This document shows, piece after piece, positions 10,363 through 19,686 of a stretch of 64,000 bases of DNA (the first letter of the stretch is position 1; each line of letters starts with the position of its first letter). The notes beneath the pieces were generated by a model, which ran no database searches, was not told where the DNA came from, and saw only the letters and a program-made list of their open reading frames with translations. The DNA comes from an uncultured Prochlorococcus sp. Lineage in GTDB: Bacteria > Cyanobacteriota > Cyanobacteriia > PCC-6307 > Cyanobiaceae. The stretch lies in contig CACNYU010000002.1 in the NCBI GenBank assembly GCA_902624785.1, positions 16,007 through 80,006 on the forward strand. The letters run 5' to 3'. Both the position numbers and the translations under genes were made by a program.

Positions 10363-10520
10363 ATTTAATTTATTAAATTGATCAATTAAAAATGATGTAA
10401 TAAAGAAATTTTCTAGATCACAATAGTATATTTACTCTTTTTTTTTAAAAGTCAAATAAAATTTTTTACATTATAAATATAAAATTGTATAAAATCATGT
10501 AAAAAACAAGAAGCTTATCT

Positions 10521-10631
10521 TTAAGAGTAAAAAACAGGTAATCCAAAAGTAGCAGTTGTTATTAGAGCTCCTGCAAAAATGATGAATGGTAAATAAGGAA
10601 AGTTGGTCAAAGTAAAAAATAAATTTTTCAT
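10521..10631 (-). CDS. 36-aa hydrophobic membrane microprotein (not in ORF track)
   Basis: Read from sequence: MKNLFFTLTNFPYLPFIIFAGALITTATFGLPVFYS*. Confidence 0.45.
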   Translation of the reverse strand: MKNLFFTLTNFPYLPFIIFAGALITTATFGLPVFYS

Positions 10632-10682
10632 ACTATATAGGTATTTATACCAACTGTCTAGTTTACAGGTACATTTTTTACA

Positions 10683-10817
10683 CTAATATTGTATTCCAAA
10701 AAATATTACAAAAAAAAGAATAAGAGAAGTTAAAAAGCCAAAACTAATTAAGGGGCCAATAATACCTGTATTAATAAATTTAAAAAAATTAAACTTAATA
10801 TTTTTGGATTTCTCCAT
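10683..10817 (-). CDS. 44-aa hydrophobic membrane microprotein (not in ORF track)
   Basis: Read from sequence: MEKSKNIKFNFFKFINTGIIGPLISFGFLTSLILFFVIFFGIQY*. Confidence 0.45.
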   Translation of the reverse strand: MEKSKNIKFNFFKFINTGIIGPLISFGFLTSLILFFVIFFGIQY

Positions 10818-10929
10818 TAAATTAATATACTTTTTCTCAGCTTAAATTGATGAATTACATAAAGCAAGAAAAATTGATCTAATTAAATGTAGTTTTTACC
10901 TCAATGTCCTATAAATTATTTTCATGCAA

Positions 10930-11733
10930 TCATCCAAATTTGCCAGATATATACTCTTGAGTAGATTTTTCTTTAGGTGAATTAAATATTTTGCTCGTAG
11001 AGCCATACTCCGCTAAGTAACCAATTTTTCCACCATCTCCCTCTTCATATTCTATTGCATTAAAGAATGCAGTCATATCACTAACTCGAAGTGCTTGTTG
11101 CATATTGTGAGTAACAATAATAATCGTGAAATTCTTTTTCAATTCATGCATTGTCTCTTCAATTTTTAAAGTTGAAATTGGATCTAAAGCTGAACAAGGT
11201 TCATCCATTAATATTACTTGAGGCTCAATTGCAATCGTTCTAGCTATGCATAATCTTTGTTGTTGTCCGCCTGATAATGAATAGCCACTATCATCTAATT
11301 TATCCTTACATTCATCCCATAAAGCTGCCTTGATCAAAGAATTTTCAACAAGCTCATCCATATTTCCTACATAACCATTTATCCTGGCACCAAAAGCAAT
11401 ATTTTCATATATGGATTTTGGAAAAGGGTTAGGCTGTTGAAATACCATTCCTATCCTTCTTCTAACTTCAACAGGATCAATCTTTTTATCATAAATATTA
11501 ATACCATCAAACATTACCGTTCCTTTTAAGGAACAATTAGGAATTAGATCATTCATCCTATTGAGCGAGCGTAATACTGTAGACTTTCCGCATCCAGAAG
11601 GGCCTATTAAAGAGGTAATACAGCCTTTTTTAAAGTCACAAAATATATTTTTAACCACCTCAAAAGAGCCATAACTTATTGAAACATTATCTAAAGAAAT
11701 GATTTTATTTTTTTGTTTTTTATTTTTTATCAT
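10930..11733 (-). CDS. pstB: phosphate ABC transporter ATP-binding protein
   Basis: [49 protein letters not shown]. Confidence 0.97.
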   Translation of the reverse strand: MIKNKKQKNKIISLDNVSISYGSFEVVKNIFCDFKKGCITSLIGPSGCGKSTVLRSLNRMNDLIPNCSLKGTVMFDGINIYDKKIDPVEVRRRIGMVFQQPNPFPKSIYENIAFGARINGYVGNMDELVENSLIKAALWDECKDKLDDSGYSLSGGQQQRLCIARTIAIEPQVILMDEPCSALDPISTLKIEETMHELKKNFTIIIVTHNMQQALRVSDMTAFFNAIEYEEGDGGKIGYLAEYGSTSKIFNSPKEKSTQEYISGKFG

Positions 11734-12633
11734 TTATATCCTTTTTTCATTAGTTGTTATGTTCGCAAGGATTCTTGCAAATATATTTACAAATAATATC
11801 GATAATACGAGTATAAAGGAAGCTGCCCAAGCTAATTTATTTTGAACATCATAAGGTTCAAGTGCGAAATTATAAATTAAGACAGAAAGAGAACCCATTT
11901 CATAAAATAAATCCTCAAAACCAGATACATAATAATAAGAAAAAAGTGCAGTAAAAATTAAAGGTGCAGTTTCCCCTGCAGCTCTTGCAATCCCAAGCAC
12001 AACTCCTGTAGCGATTGATCTAAATGCTGCTGGAAGAGTTATTCTCAAAATAGTAGTATACATGCTTGCACCAATGCCCAGAGAGGCCTGCCTTAACTCA
12101 TTTGGCACTAATTTTAGACCTTCATCGGTTGTCTTTATAACTGATGGAAGCATCAATATAGATAAAGCGATACCTCCTGCAAGGCCACTGTAAGTACTGC
12201 CAAATATTATTTTAGTTGAAACTATAAGTGCATATATAAATACCCCAGCAATAATTGAAGGAACTCCAGCTAAAACGTTCACTCCAAATCTAATAAATCT
12301 AGCGAATAAACCTCCTTTAGAATACTCAGCAAGATAAATACCTCCTCCCATCCCTATGGGTATAGCAATTAGAGAGGCAATTGAAGTTATTATTAATGTC
12401 CCAACAAGAGCGGGATTTATTCCTCCTGCACTAAATTCATCTCCAGGAGGATTAGGTTCAAGAGTAAATAAATCAAGGTTTATTTGGGACCCTCCTTTAA
12501 ACAAAATATAGGAAACAACTAGAAATAAAGGTAAAATCGCAAAAAGAGCAAAAAGGAAAGATATTGAGGTAAGAAATATATCCGTTATATTTCTCGATGA
12601 TTTGTTTTGATAAAAGAGATTGTGATTTTGCAT
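11734..12633 (-). CDS. pstA: phosphate ABC transporter permease PstA
   Basis: GGIYLAEYSKGG, GVPSIIAGVFIYA, ARAAGETAPL; immediately upstream of pstB. Confidence 0.96.
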   Translation of the reverse strand: MQNHNLFYQNKSSRNITDIFLTSISFLFALFAILPLFLVVSYILFKGGSQINLDLFTLEPNPPGDEFSAGGINPALVGTLIITSIASLIAIPIGMGGGIYLAEYSKGGLFARFIRFGVNVLAGVPSIIAGVFIYALIVSTKIIFGSTYSGLAGGIALSILMLPSVIKTTDEGLKLVPNELRQASLGIGASMYTTILRITLPAAFRSIATGVVLGIARAAGETAPLIFTALFSYYYVSGFEDLFYEMGSLSVLIYNFALEPYDVQNKLAWAASFILVLSILFVNIFARILANITTNEKRI

Positions 12634-12635
12634 TT

Positions 12636-13586
12636 TTATCCGTATTTGAGACTAAATCTTTTAACTAGGAACTGAGCAAATATATTTACCAATAAAGATA
12701 AAATCATTAATATAAAAGCGGCATAAAATAATGATGAGACTTGAGTTCCATCTGCTTCACCAAATTGATTTGCAAGCATAGAGGAGATTGTATAACCGGG
12801 TGATAATAGAGACCAACTAAAAGCATTTGAATTACCAATGATCATAGTTACTGCCATAGTTTCACCCATAGCCCTACCAAGTGCTAGTAAGACTCCTGCC
12901 ATTATTCCTGATAATGCTGCTGGAAGGATTACTGAAAAGATTGTCTTCCACCTACTAGCTCCTATTCCATAAGATGCACTTCTTAACTTCTTAGGTACTT
13001 GATTTAAAGTATCTCTCGAAATTGATGTGACTATTGGTAATAACATAACAACTAAGATTAATATTGCTAATAAAGAATTTCTACCAGTTGGTTCTGAACT
13101 AAATAAAGGTATCCAGCTAAACCAAGAATGAAGCAGAGCAAAGAATCCTCTACAAAAAGGTTCCATAACAAATATTGCCCACAATCCCAAAACAACCGAT
13201 GGTATTGCAGCAAGTAATTCAACAAATGAGCCTATTATCTCTCTTATGATTTTTGGAGCAAAATCTTCTGTAATAAAAATTGCGGTGCCAACTCCAAGTG
13301 GGATGGTTATAAATATTGAAAATAAAGAGGTGATTACGGTTCCATAAATAGCTGCAAAAGCGCCATATTCATCCTTCACTGGATTCCATTCAGAAGTAAA
13401 AAGGAATTTCAACCCATATTTAGAAAATGATTCAAATGATTGAAAAAAAACTACTAAAATAATTCCTAAAAGTATTATTGCTACGAAGCTAGACAAGACT
13501 AAAGTAGTATTCTTGAAGATAATATCTATATTTTTTTCGATACCGAATCTTTTACGATTCTTGAAAAGAGTTAATTTCTCTTCCAT
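12636..13586 (-). CDS. pstC: phosphate ABC transporter permease PstC
   Basis: TIPLGVGTAIFITE, ELLAAIPSVVLGLWA, GRAMGETMAVTMIIGN. Confidence 0.96.
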   Translation of the reverse strand: MEEKLTLFKNRKRFGIEKNIDIIFKNTTLVLSSFVAIILLGIILVVFFQSFESFSKYGLKFLFTSEWNPVKDEYGAFAAIYGTVITSLFSIFITIPLGVGTAIFITEDFAPKIIREIIGSFVELLAAIPSVVLGLWAIFVMEPFCRGFFALLHSWFSWIPLFSSEPTGRNSLLAILILVVMLLPIVTSISRDTLNQVPKKLRSASYGIGASRWKTIFSVILPAALSGIMAGVLLALGRAMGETMAVTMIIGNSNAFSWSLLSPGYTISSMLANQFGEADGTQVSSLFYAAFILMILSLLVNIFAQFLVKRFSLKYG

Positions 13587-13666
13587 TAAAAAAAGAATAT
13601 CTTTATAAATCTACTACTAAATGAGCAAAAAGACTTTCAAAAAAATCAAAAAATTTTAATATTTGA

Positions 13667-13984
13667 TTATTCACAAGCTCTCTTATTCGATGATGACTCA
13701 ATTAAATTACTCATCCAACTTTTAATATCTGATAAAACTTCTAAATCTAGTTTGTAGTAGACCCATCTACCTTCCTGCCTATCAGAAATAAGTCCTGAAT
13801 CTTTTAGTATCTTTATGTGATAAGAGATTTTTGACTGTGACAAACCTGTAACTTTGACTATGTCGCAAACACATATCTCACCACCCATCATTAATTCAAG
13901 AATATTTATTCTAATTGGATCAGAGAGAGACTCCATTATCCCAATAAACTGTTTACTGCTTATTTTTTTAAGTTGCTCTAACAA
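13667..13984 (-). CDS. arsR: ArsR/SmtB-family transcriptional regulator
   Basis: GGEICVCDIVKVTGLSQSKISYHIKILKDSGLISDRQEGRWVYYKL is ArsR wHTH with ELxxCVCD metal(loid)-site-like motif; divergent from gap-arsJ. Confidence 0.9.
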   Translation of the reverse strand: MLEQLKKISSKQFIGIMESLSDPIRINILELMMGGEICVCDIVKVTGLSQSKISYHIKILKDSGLISDRQEGRWVYYKLDLEVLSDIKSWMSNLIESSSNKRACE

Positions 13985-14037
13985 GACCGAAATATTATTA
14001 ACTATTTGAATGGTAACTTAAAAATTTTAATTATACA

Positions 14038-14073
14038 TATCAAGATTTATTGATATATCAATTATTTTTGATA
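14038..14073. promoter_or_regulatory. tandem ArsR-type operators (two adjacent TATCAA-N6-TTGATA palindromes)
   Basis: tATCAAgatttaTTGATa (14038-14055) followed directly by TATCAAttatttTTGATA (14056-14073), between divergent arsR and gap. Confidence 0.75.
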
Positions 14074-14100
14074 TATAATTAATCAGGTTTCGATGTTTTT

Positions 14101-15147
14101 ATGAAAATTGGAATTAACGGACTTGGAAGAATTGGCAGATTAGTTTTAAGAATTTTGTGGGAAAGAAAAGATATAGAAATAACTCATACAAATGAAATTA
14201 GTGGGAATTCTTTAACTGCATCTCATTTACTAGAATTTGATTCTGTTCATGGTAAATGGAATAAAAATATAGCTTCGAATGACAACGAAATAATAATTGA
14301 AGGTAAAACAATTTCCTTTACATCATTAAAGAACTATCTTGATGTTCTATGGAATAAATCTTCGGTTGATCTTGTTTTGGAATGTACAGGGAAAAACAAA
14401 GCTCCCGAAGAATTAAATTCATACTTTGATTCTCTTGGGATTAAAAAAGTAATAGTTGCATGTCCTGTAAAAGGAATTGTTGGAGGAGAACAAGCACTCA
14501 ATATTGTTTATGGAATAAATCAAGCCCTATATGAACCTGAAAAACATAAATTAATTACAGCAGCATCCTGTACTACAAATTGCTTGGCTCCCATAGTAAA
14601 AGTTGTTAATGAAAATTTCTCAATTAAACATGGGGTTATAACAACTATTCATGACGTTACAAATACACAATCTCCAGTAGATTTCTACAAAAGCGAATTA
14701 AGAAGAGCGAGAGGATGTATGCAAAGCTTAATACCTACTACTTCTGGATCAGCTAAAGCGATTGCTGAAATTTTTCCTAAATTACAAGGAAAGCTGAATG
14801 GTCATGCAGTAAGGGTTCCACTTCTAAACGCCTCATTAACTGATGTAGTTTTTGAATTAAATCAAGAAGTAACTGAAGAGCAAGTAAATAATGAATTTAA
14901 AAAAGCATCTGAAACATACTTAAAAGGTATTCTTGGATACGAGGAGAGACCCTTAGTATCTGCTGATTACTTAAATGACAGTAGAAGTTCAATAATTGAT
15001 GGACTTTCAACGATGGTTGTAAATTCAAATTTATTAAAGGTTTATGCTTGGTATGACAATGAGTGGGGTTATAGTTGCAGGCTTGCAGATCTTACTTCTT
15101 ATGTAATTGAAAGAAAAATAAATTTTAGTTTTTATGAAGTTATCTAG
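14101..15147 (+). CDS. gap: glyceraldehyde-3-phosphate dehydrogenase, ArsJ-associated
   Basis: NGLGRIGR, AASCTTNCLAP, WYDNEWGYSCR; overlaps arsJ. Confidence 0.95.
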   Translation: MKIGINGLGRIGRLVLRILWERKDIEITHTNEISGNSLTASHLLEFDSVHGKWNKNIASNDNEIIIEGKTISFTSLKNYLDVLWNKSSVDLVLECTGKNKAPEELNSYFDSLGIKKVIVACPVKGIVGGEQALNIVYGINQALYEPEKHKLITAASCTTNCLAPIVKVVNENFSIKHGVITTIHDVTNTQSPVDFYKSELRRARGCMQSLIPTTSGSAKAIAEIFPKLQGKLNGHAVRVPLLNASLTDVVFELNQEVTEEQVNNEFKKASETYLKGILGYEERPLVSADYLNDSRSSIIDGLSTMVVNSNLLKVYAWYDNEWGYSCRLADLTSYVIERKINFSFYEVI

Positions 15148-16390
15148 CCTTCAACAATATAGTGTAGTTACCGCAAACTATTGGGCATTTACTCTTACTG
15201 ACGGTGCATTGAGAATACTAGTTGTTGGTCATTTTCATGAACTTGGTTATTCAACTCTGCAAATTGCTTTACTTTTTCTTTTCTATGAGTTTTTTGGAAT
15301 AATTACAAATCTTTTTGGAGGCTGGATAGGGGCAAGGTATGGTTTAAGAATTACTTTATGGATAGGAACAATTCTGCAAATTTTTGCTCTTTTCATGCTG
15401 ATTCCAGTCAAAGAGAATTGGTCAGTAATTTTTAGCGTCTCATACGTTATGTTAGCCCAAGCGCTTAGTGGGGTAGCAAAAGATTTAAATAAAATGAGTG
15501 CAAAAAGTGCAGTTAAATCTATAGTTCCAGATTCAGAAGAGAATATTCAAAATAGTCAAAAAAAATTATTTAAGTGGGTTTCAATTTTAACAGGATCTAA
15601 AAATGCACTTAAGGGTGCTGGCTTCTTCTTAGGGGGGCTTCTATATAAGTTACTGGGCTTTAATAATGCAGTTGGGATGATGGGTTTAGGTCTATGCTTC
15701 GCATTCTTTTTAACTTTATGTCTTCCTAAAGATTCAGGGAAAATGAAAAGAAAGCCAATTTTTAAAGACCTTTTGTCAAAGTCTAAAGGTATAAATATTC
15801 TCTCAAGTGCGAGGTTTTTCTTATTTGGAGCAAGAGATGTCTGGTTTGTAGTAGCTCTTCCAGTATTTTTAGACATTTCTTTTGGATGGGATTATTTAAA
15901 AATAGGACTATTCTTAGGTGGATGGATAATAATCTATGGTATCTTTCAAGTTTTAGCTCCATTGCTTAGAAAAGTATGGGGGAAAAATAATAGCCCAACA
16001 AAAACTACCGTTCAATTTTGGGGGCTTATCTTAATGGTTATTCCTTTATTTATTGCTAGCGCTTTAAACGGTGATAAATCATTAGGTCCTGTAATTGTAA
16101 TTGGATTAATAATATTCGGCTTTATTTTTGCAATGAATTCATCCACTCATTCGTACTTGATTTTGGCTTATTCAGATAATGAGAAAGTAAGTTTAAATGT
16201 TGGTTATTACTATATGGCTAATGCAGCGGGAAGATTATTTGGAACCCTACTATCTGGCTTATTATTTATGCTCGGTAAAAATGCAACTATAGGCATGCAG
16301 TATTGTTTATATACTTCATCTATTTTGATTTTTATTGCTTGGCTTACTAGTTCTAAATTACCTTCCTATTCTTCCAACAGCATCAATTGA
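15134..16390 (+). CDS. arsJ: MFS transporter ArsJ (organoarsenical efflux)
   Basis: VVTANYWAFTLTDGALRILVVGHFHELGYSTLQIALLFLFYEFFGI; genetic coupling to GAPDH and ArsR. Confidence 0.92.
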   Translation: MKLSSLQQYSVVTANYWAFTLTDGALRILVVGHFHELGYSTLQIALLFLFYEFFGIITNLFGGWIGARYGLRITLWIGTILQIFALFMLIPVKENWSVIFSVSYVMLAQALSGVAKDLNKMSAKSAVKSIVPDSEENIQNSQKKLFKWVSILTGSKNALKGAGFFLGGLLYKLLGFNNAVGMMGLGLCFAFFLTLCLPKDSGKMKRKPIFKDLLSKSKGINILSSARFFLFGARDVWFVVALPVFLDISFGWDYLKIGLFLGGWIIIYGIFQVLAPLLRKVWGKNNSPTKTTVQFWGLILMVIPLFIASALNGDKSLGPVIVIGLIIFGFIFAMNSSTHSYLILAYSDNEKVSLNVGYYYMANAAGRLFGTLLSGLLFMLGKNATIGMQYCLYTSSILIFIAWLTSSKLPSYSSNSIN

Positions 16391-17329
16391 TTTATTTAAT
16401 ATTTCTCCTTTCAAAGGAACAAAACCTAAGGCAGGAGCTTTTGATTGGTATTCATCGCTGAGCAATTTATAAAATGTATCCTGAATTGCCTTAGTATTTC
16501 TGCCATTACCTTTTTCATAAGCAAGTATCCAAGTTAAAGTTGCTATTGGATAAGCCCCTTTAGCAGTAGGATTTGGATTTTTACCAGCTAAATTTTCATC
16601 GAGGGTTATACCATTTAAAGCTATTGCTCCTGAATCAATATCAGGAGCAACAAACTCTCCAGAAAGATTTTGTAATGCTGCTGCTTTAACATTACCTTTT
16701 ATATATGATTGATTGACATAACCAATTGCTCCGGGAGTGTTTTGTATAACACCCGCGACACCAGAATTACCTTTTGCTCCAACTCCCGAAGGCCATTTAA
16801 CAGATTTACCAGTACCTAAATTCCAAGTCTCAGAAAAAGCCTCCATAGAATTTGTGAAAGCTTTAGTCGTGCCTGAACCATCAGATCGATGGACCCAAGT
16901 TAATTTACCTGAATTACATCCTACTTCCTTCCAATCTTTTATAATTCCCATTGCAACTTGAACAGCTTGCTCTTGTGTTAACTTTAAATTGCAATCGTAA
17001 TTATATCCAAAGGCAATTGTGCCTCCAACCATTGGTATTTGAACAAGACCTCTTTTAACTTTTTTTATATCAGCTTCTTTCATTGGATCGTCAGAAGCAG
17101 CAAAATTTACAGTCTCATCAATAAAGGCCTTCCTTCCAGAACCTGAACCAACTGACTGATAATTAACTTTATGACCTCCTGATTTTGCAAAGTCAATAAA
17201 CCATCTTGTATAAATTTTGGCAGGGAATGAAGCACCTGCACCATTCAATCTTTTTGATGCTATCGCTGAGGGAGAAAAAATTAATGAAATTGCAGAAGAG
17301 AAAATGAGAGCTTTCTTAAAAATGCTCAT
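16358..17329 (-). CDS. pstS: phosphate ABC transporter substrate-binding protein PstS
   Basis: LNGAGASFPAKIYTRWF, YQSVGSGSGRKAF, VHRSDGSGTT, GAIGYVNQSY. Confidence 0.96.
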   Translation of the reverse strand: MSIFKKALIFSSAISLIFSPSAIASKRLNGAGASFPAKIYTRWFIDFAKSGGHKVNYQSVGSGSGRKAFIDETVNFAASDDPMKEADIKKVKRGLVQIPMVGGTIAFGYNYDCNLKLTQEQAVQVAMGIIKDWKEVGCNSGKLTWVHRSDGSGTTKAFTNSMEAFSETWNLGTGKSVKWPSGVGAKGNSGVAGVIQNTPGAIGYVNQSYIKGNVKAAALQNLSGEFVAPDIDSGAIALNGITLDENLAGKNPNPTAKGAYPIATLTWILAYEKGNGRNTKAIQDTFYKLLSDEYQSKAPALGFVPLKGEILNKSIDAVGRIGR

Positions 17330-17401
17330 AACAACCCTTAGATTAAAGACTTCTTATTTATATCATCCGACTAAGGAAGAAAAATTAAAGATTAAGAAAT
17401 A

Positions 17402-17438
17402 CATCAAATTATTTTGATATTATCAAATTTTATTGATA
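17402..17438. promoter_or_regulatory. two ArsR-type operators upstream of pstS (same ATCAA-N6-TTGAT motif as at arsR/gap)
   Basis: ATCAAattattTTGAT (17403-17418) and TATCAAattttaTTGATA (17421-17438). Confidence 0.65.
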
Positions 17439-17442
17439 TAAA

Positions 17443-18498
17443 TTATTTTAGAAGTTCAGAGGAGGTAACAAGATTTCCTAATAATCCTGCAAGGATATCT
17501 AACTGATCTCTGCTGCCAAAAGTGATTAAAATTTGTCCTGGTTGAAGCAAAAATTCACCTCCCGGATTAGTTATTAATTTTTGATCCTCTTTAATAGCTA
17601 AGATTTTTGCACCACTTTTTTTCCCTATCCCCAACTCTAAAAGAGTCCTTTTTCCTGAATGTTCAAAAAGACTTATATCATTACTTAATTCGAATTCCTC
17701 TATCTCACATTCACTTCCTGCTAATAAATCAAGAAAATCAATAGCAATTGGCCTCAAGGCCATTGATGCCATAGCTCTCCCTGCAGCGATATATGGACTT
17801 ACTACAATATTTGCACCTGCCAATCTTAATTTGTTAGCAGACTCCTCTGTACCAGCTCTGGCAATAACTTTCACAGAATTTCTAATACTTTTTGCACTCA
17901 ACACCACATATAAATTTGCAGCATCGTTTGGAAGAGTTACAACCAAACTTTTGCAGGTATTTAAACCAGCTAAATTTAATGTTTCATCAAGTGTTGCATC
18001 TGCGAATAAAACGTCCAAGCCATTTTCTTCAGCAATTTTTTTTCTATCATTATCATTTTCAACAACAACTATTGGTATATTTTGTGTTTTTATTTGCTTA
18101 GATATTTCCTGACCTACCCTTCCATACCCACACAAAATTACATGATCTTTCATTTTTCTAAGAATTCTTTTAAAGCGTAATTCATTTACTCTTTGAAAAT
18201 AACCTAATTCAAATAATCTAACAGCTTTTTGAAAAGTAAATTGAACAAATATAAGCCCAGCGACGATAATTAAAAGTGTTACAATTCTTCCCTCAGGGCT
18301 CAATGGCTGAACTTCTCCAAAACCGATAGTACTAACTGTAATTAGAACCATCCATAAACAATCACCCCAATCCCATCCCTCTGTAAAGCGATATCCGATT
18401 GCTCCTAAAAAAAATAAAAAGAATAGTGAGGAAATAAGCCCTAACCAAGGTTTCAGATATTCTCTTAATAAATAAAATTCAAATAACTTTAATTTCAT
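17443..18498 (-). CDS. potassium channel protein with TrkA-N/RCK domain
   Basis: TVSTIGFGE selectivity filter, CGYGRVGQEI Rossmann motif, TrkA-C-like tail. Confidence 0.93.
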   Translation of the reverse strand: MKLKLFEFYLLREYLKPWLGLISSLFFLFFLGAIGYRFTEGWDWGDCLWMVLITVSTIGFGEVQPLSPEGRIVTLLIIVAGLIFVQFTFQKAVRLFELGYFQRVNELRFKRILRKMKDHVILCGYGRVGQEISKQIKTQNIPIVVVENDNDRKKIAEENGLDVLFADATLDETLNLAGLNTCKSLVVTLPNDAANLYVVLSAKSIRNSVKVIARAGTEESANKLRLAGANIVVSPYIAAGRAMASMALRPIAIDFLDLLAGSECEIEEFELSNDISLFEHSGKRTLLELGIGKKSGAKILAIKEDQKLITNPGGEFLLQPGQILITFGSRDQLDILAGLLGNLVTSSELLK

Positions 18499-18612
18499 AT
18501 TTTGATTATCATCTACTTTTCAAAAATTTCAAAATTTATAACTGAAATTAGTTTTCATTATTTATACAAACCAATCATATGAATAATTTAGAATATTTTT
18601 ATTGATAAATAT

Positions 18613-19686
18613 CTATGCAAATCCTTTTGATGAAAGCTCAGTTCTAACTTTAAAGTTCCATAAATTTATTCCACCTTCAGAATTAACAGCGGCAATTGCG
18701 CAATCGTCTGGTCGCCATGCAATTGCGGAGACAGAATTCCCAGAGAATGCTGCTCCCACAGGGTTACCATTCCCATTTTTCTCTAGAAAACTCACTACAA
18801 CCGAACCATCCCTAGATCCAGAGGCGACAAGCATTCCTTTATTTGAAAAAGAGAGACTTGTTACAGGTTGAGTATGATGGCCTAATTCACCTGGAATGGT
18901 ACCTTCTGGTCCATTCCCTTCAAAACTCCATACTGTAACTCTTTCACTTCCACCTGTAGCTAATAATGTACCAGTATGATCAAAAGAGATATTACTTGGC
19001 TTACAGGGATAACCTGTCATTTCAGCATCATGCCCCGTGGATCGACGCCAGAAATGTACAGAATTATCTTGGCTACCACAAGCAACAATATCTCCATTAG
19101 GACTAATAACCATTGAGATTAACGAGCCTTGCCATTCTAATTTTTGATTAATTTTATTTTTATTAATCTGGTAAAAAGCCACTTGGCCATAACAAGCTGT
19201 AGCCAATTCATTATTTGTTGCCCAAGCTATGGCACTTATAGTACTTGGATGATTTTCTGATCTCCAAATTTCTTGACCTTCTGAATTTAAAACGTATGCA
19301 TTCTTTGAGAGAGCTACTGATAAATATTTACCATCAGGAGAATGCTTGAGATGTTCTACCCATCCTTTACCAATTTCTATTTTTTTTATTTCCTTTCCAT
19401 CTTCACTTCTCCAAAATCTAACGCATCCATCTTGGCCGCCAGTTGAAATAATATCTCCATCTAAATTTATAGATATTGCCAATAATCCTCCCTTGTGAAC
19501 ATTATCATTTTTCCAAATAGTATTTCCTTTCAAATAATCAAAAGCATAAAGACCTCCAGCGGCGTCACCCACGACAAATATTTTTCCTCCCATTGCCCAT
19601 CCACAAACAATAGCGTAATCATCAACCTCAGAGCTCCAACCTTCATGGAGCATTCCTCTTGGTAAAAATGGCTCTACATTAGACAT
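18613..19686 (-). CDS. WD40-repeat protein
   Basis: multiple WD-type repeats (DGCVRFWRSEDG, DNSVHFWRRSTG, SRDGSVVVSF, GGINLWNFK). Confidence 0.88.
   Translation of the reverse strand: MSNVEPFLPRGMLHEGWSSEVDDYAIVCGWAMGGKIFVVGDAAGGLYAFDYLKGNTIWKNDNVHKGGLLAISINLDGDIISTGGQDGCVRFWRSEDGKEIKKIEIGKGWVEHLKHSPDGKYLSVALSKNAYVLNSEGQEIWRSENHPSTISAIAWATNNELATACYGQVAFYQINKNKINQKLEWQGSLISMVISPNGDIVACGSQDNSVHFWRRSTGHDAEMTGYPCKPSNISFDHTGTLLATGGSERVTVWSFEGNGPEGTIPGELGHHTQPVTSLSFSNKGMLVASGSRDGSVVVSFLEKNGNGNPVGAAFSGNSVSAIAWRPDDCAIAAVNSEGGINLWNFKVRTELSSKGFA

Noticed and set aside
15556-15876. Minus-strand 106-aa ORF inside arsJ
   Set aside because: Shadow of a strongly supported membrane protein; Pro/Lys/Arg-rich as expected from antisense of hydrophobic codons.
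17375-17400. Possible PhoB box upstream of pstS (CTTAATCTTTAATTTTT on minus strand)
   Set aside because: Only a weak match to 8-bp direct repeats; not convincing in this AT-rich background.
16737-17417. Plus-strand ORFs 16737-16961 and 17217-17417 over pstS
   Set aside because: Antisense to pstS; no independent start signals or recognisable domains.
17831-18871. Plus-strand ORFs 17831-18112, 17892-18101 and 18602-18871
   Set aside because: Antisense to the K+ channel and WD40 genes, and overlapping each other in different frames.
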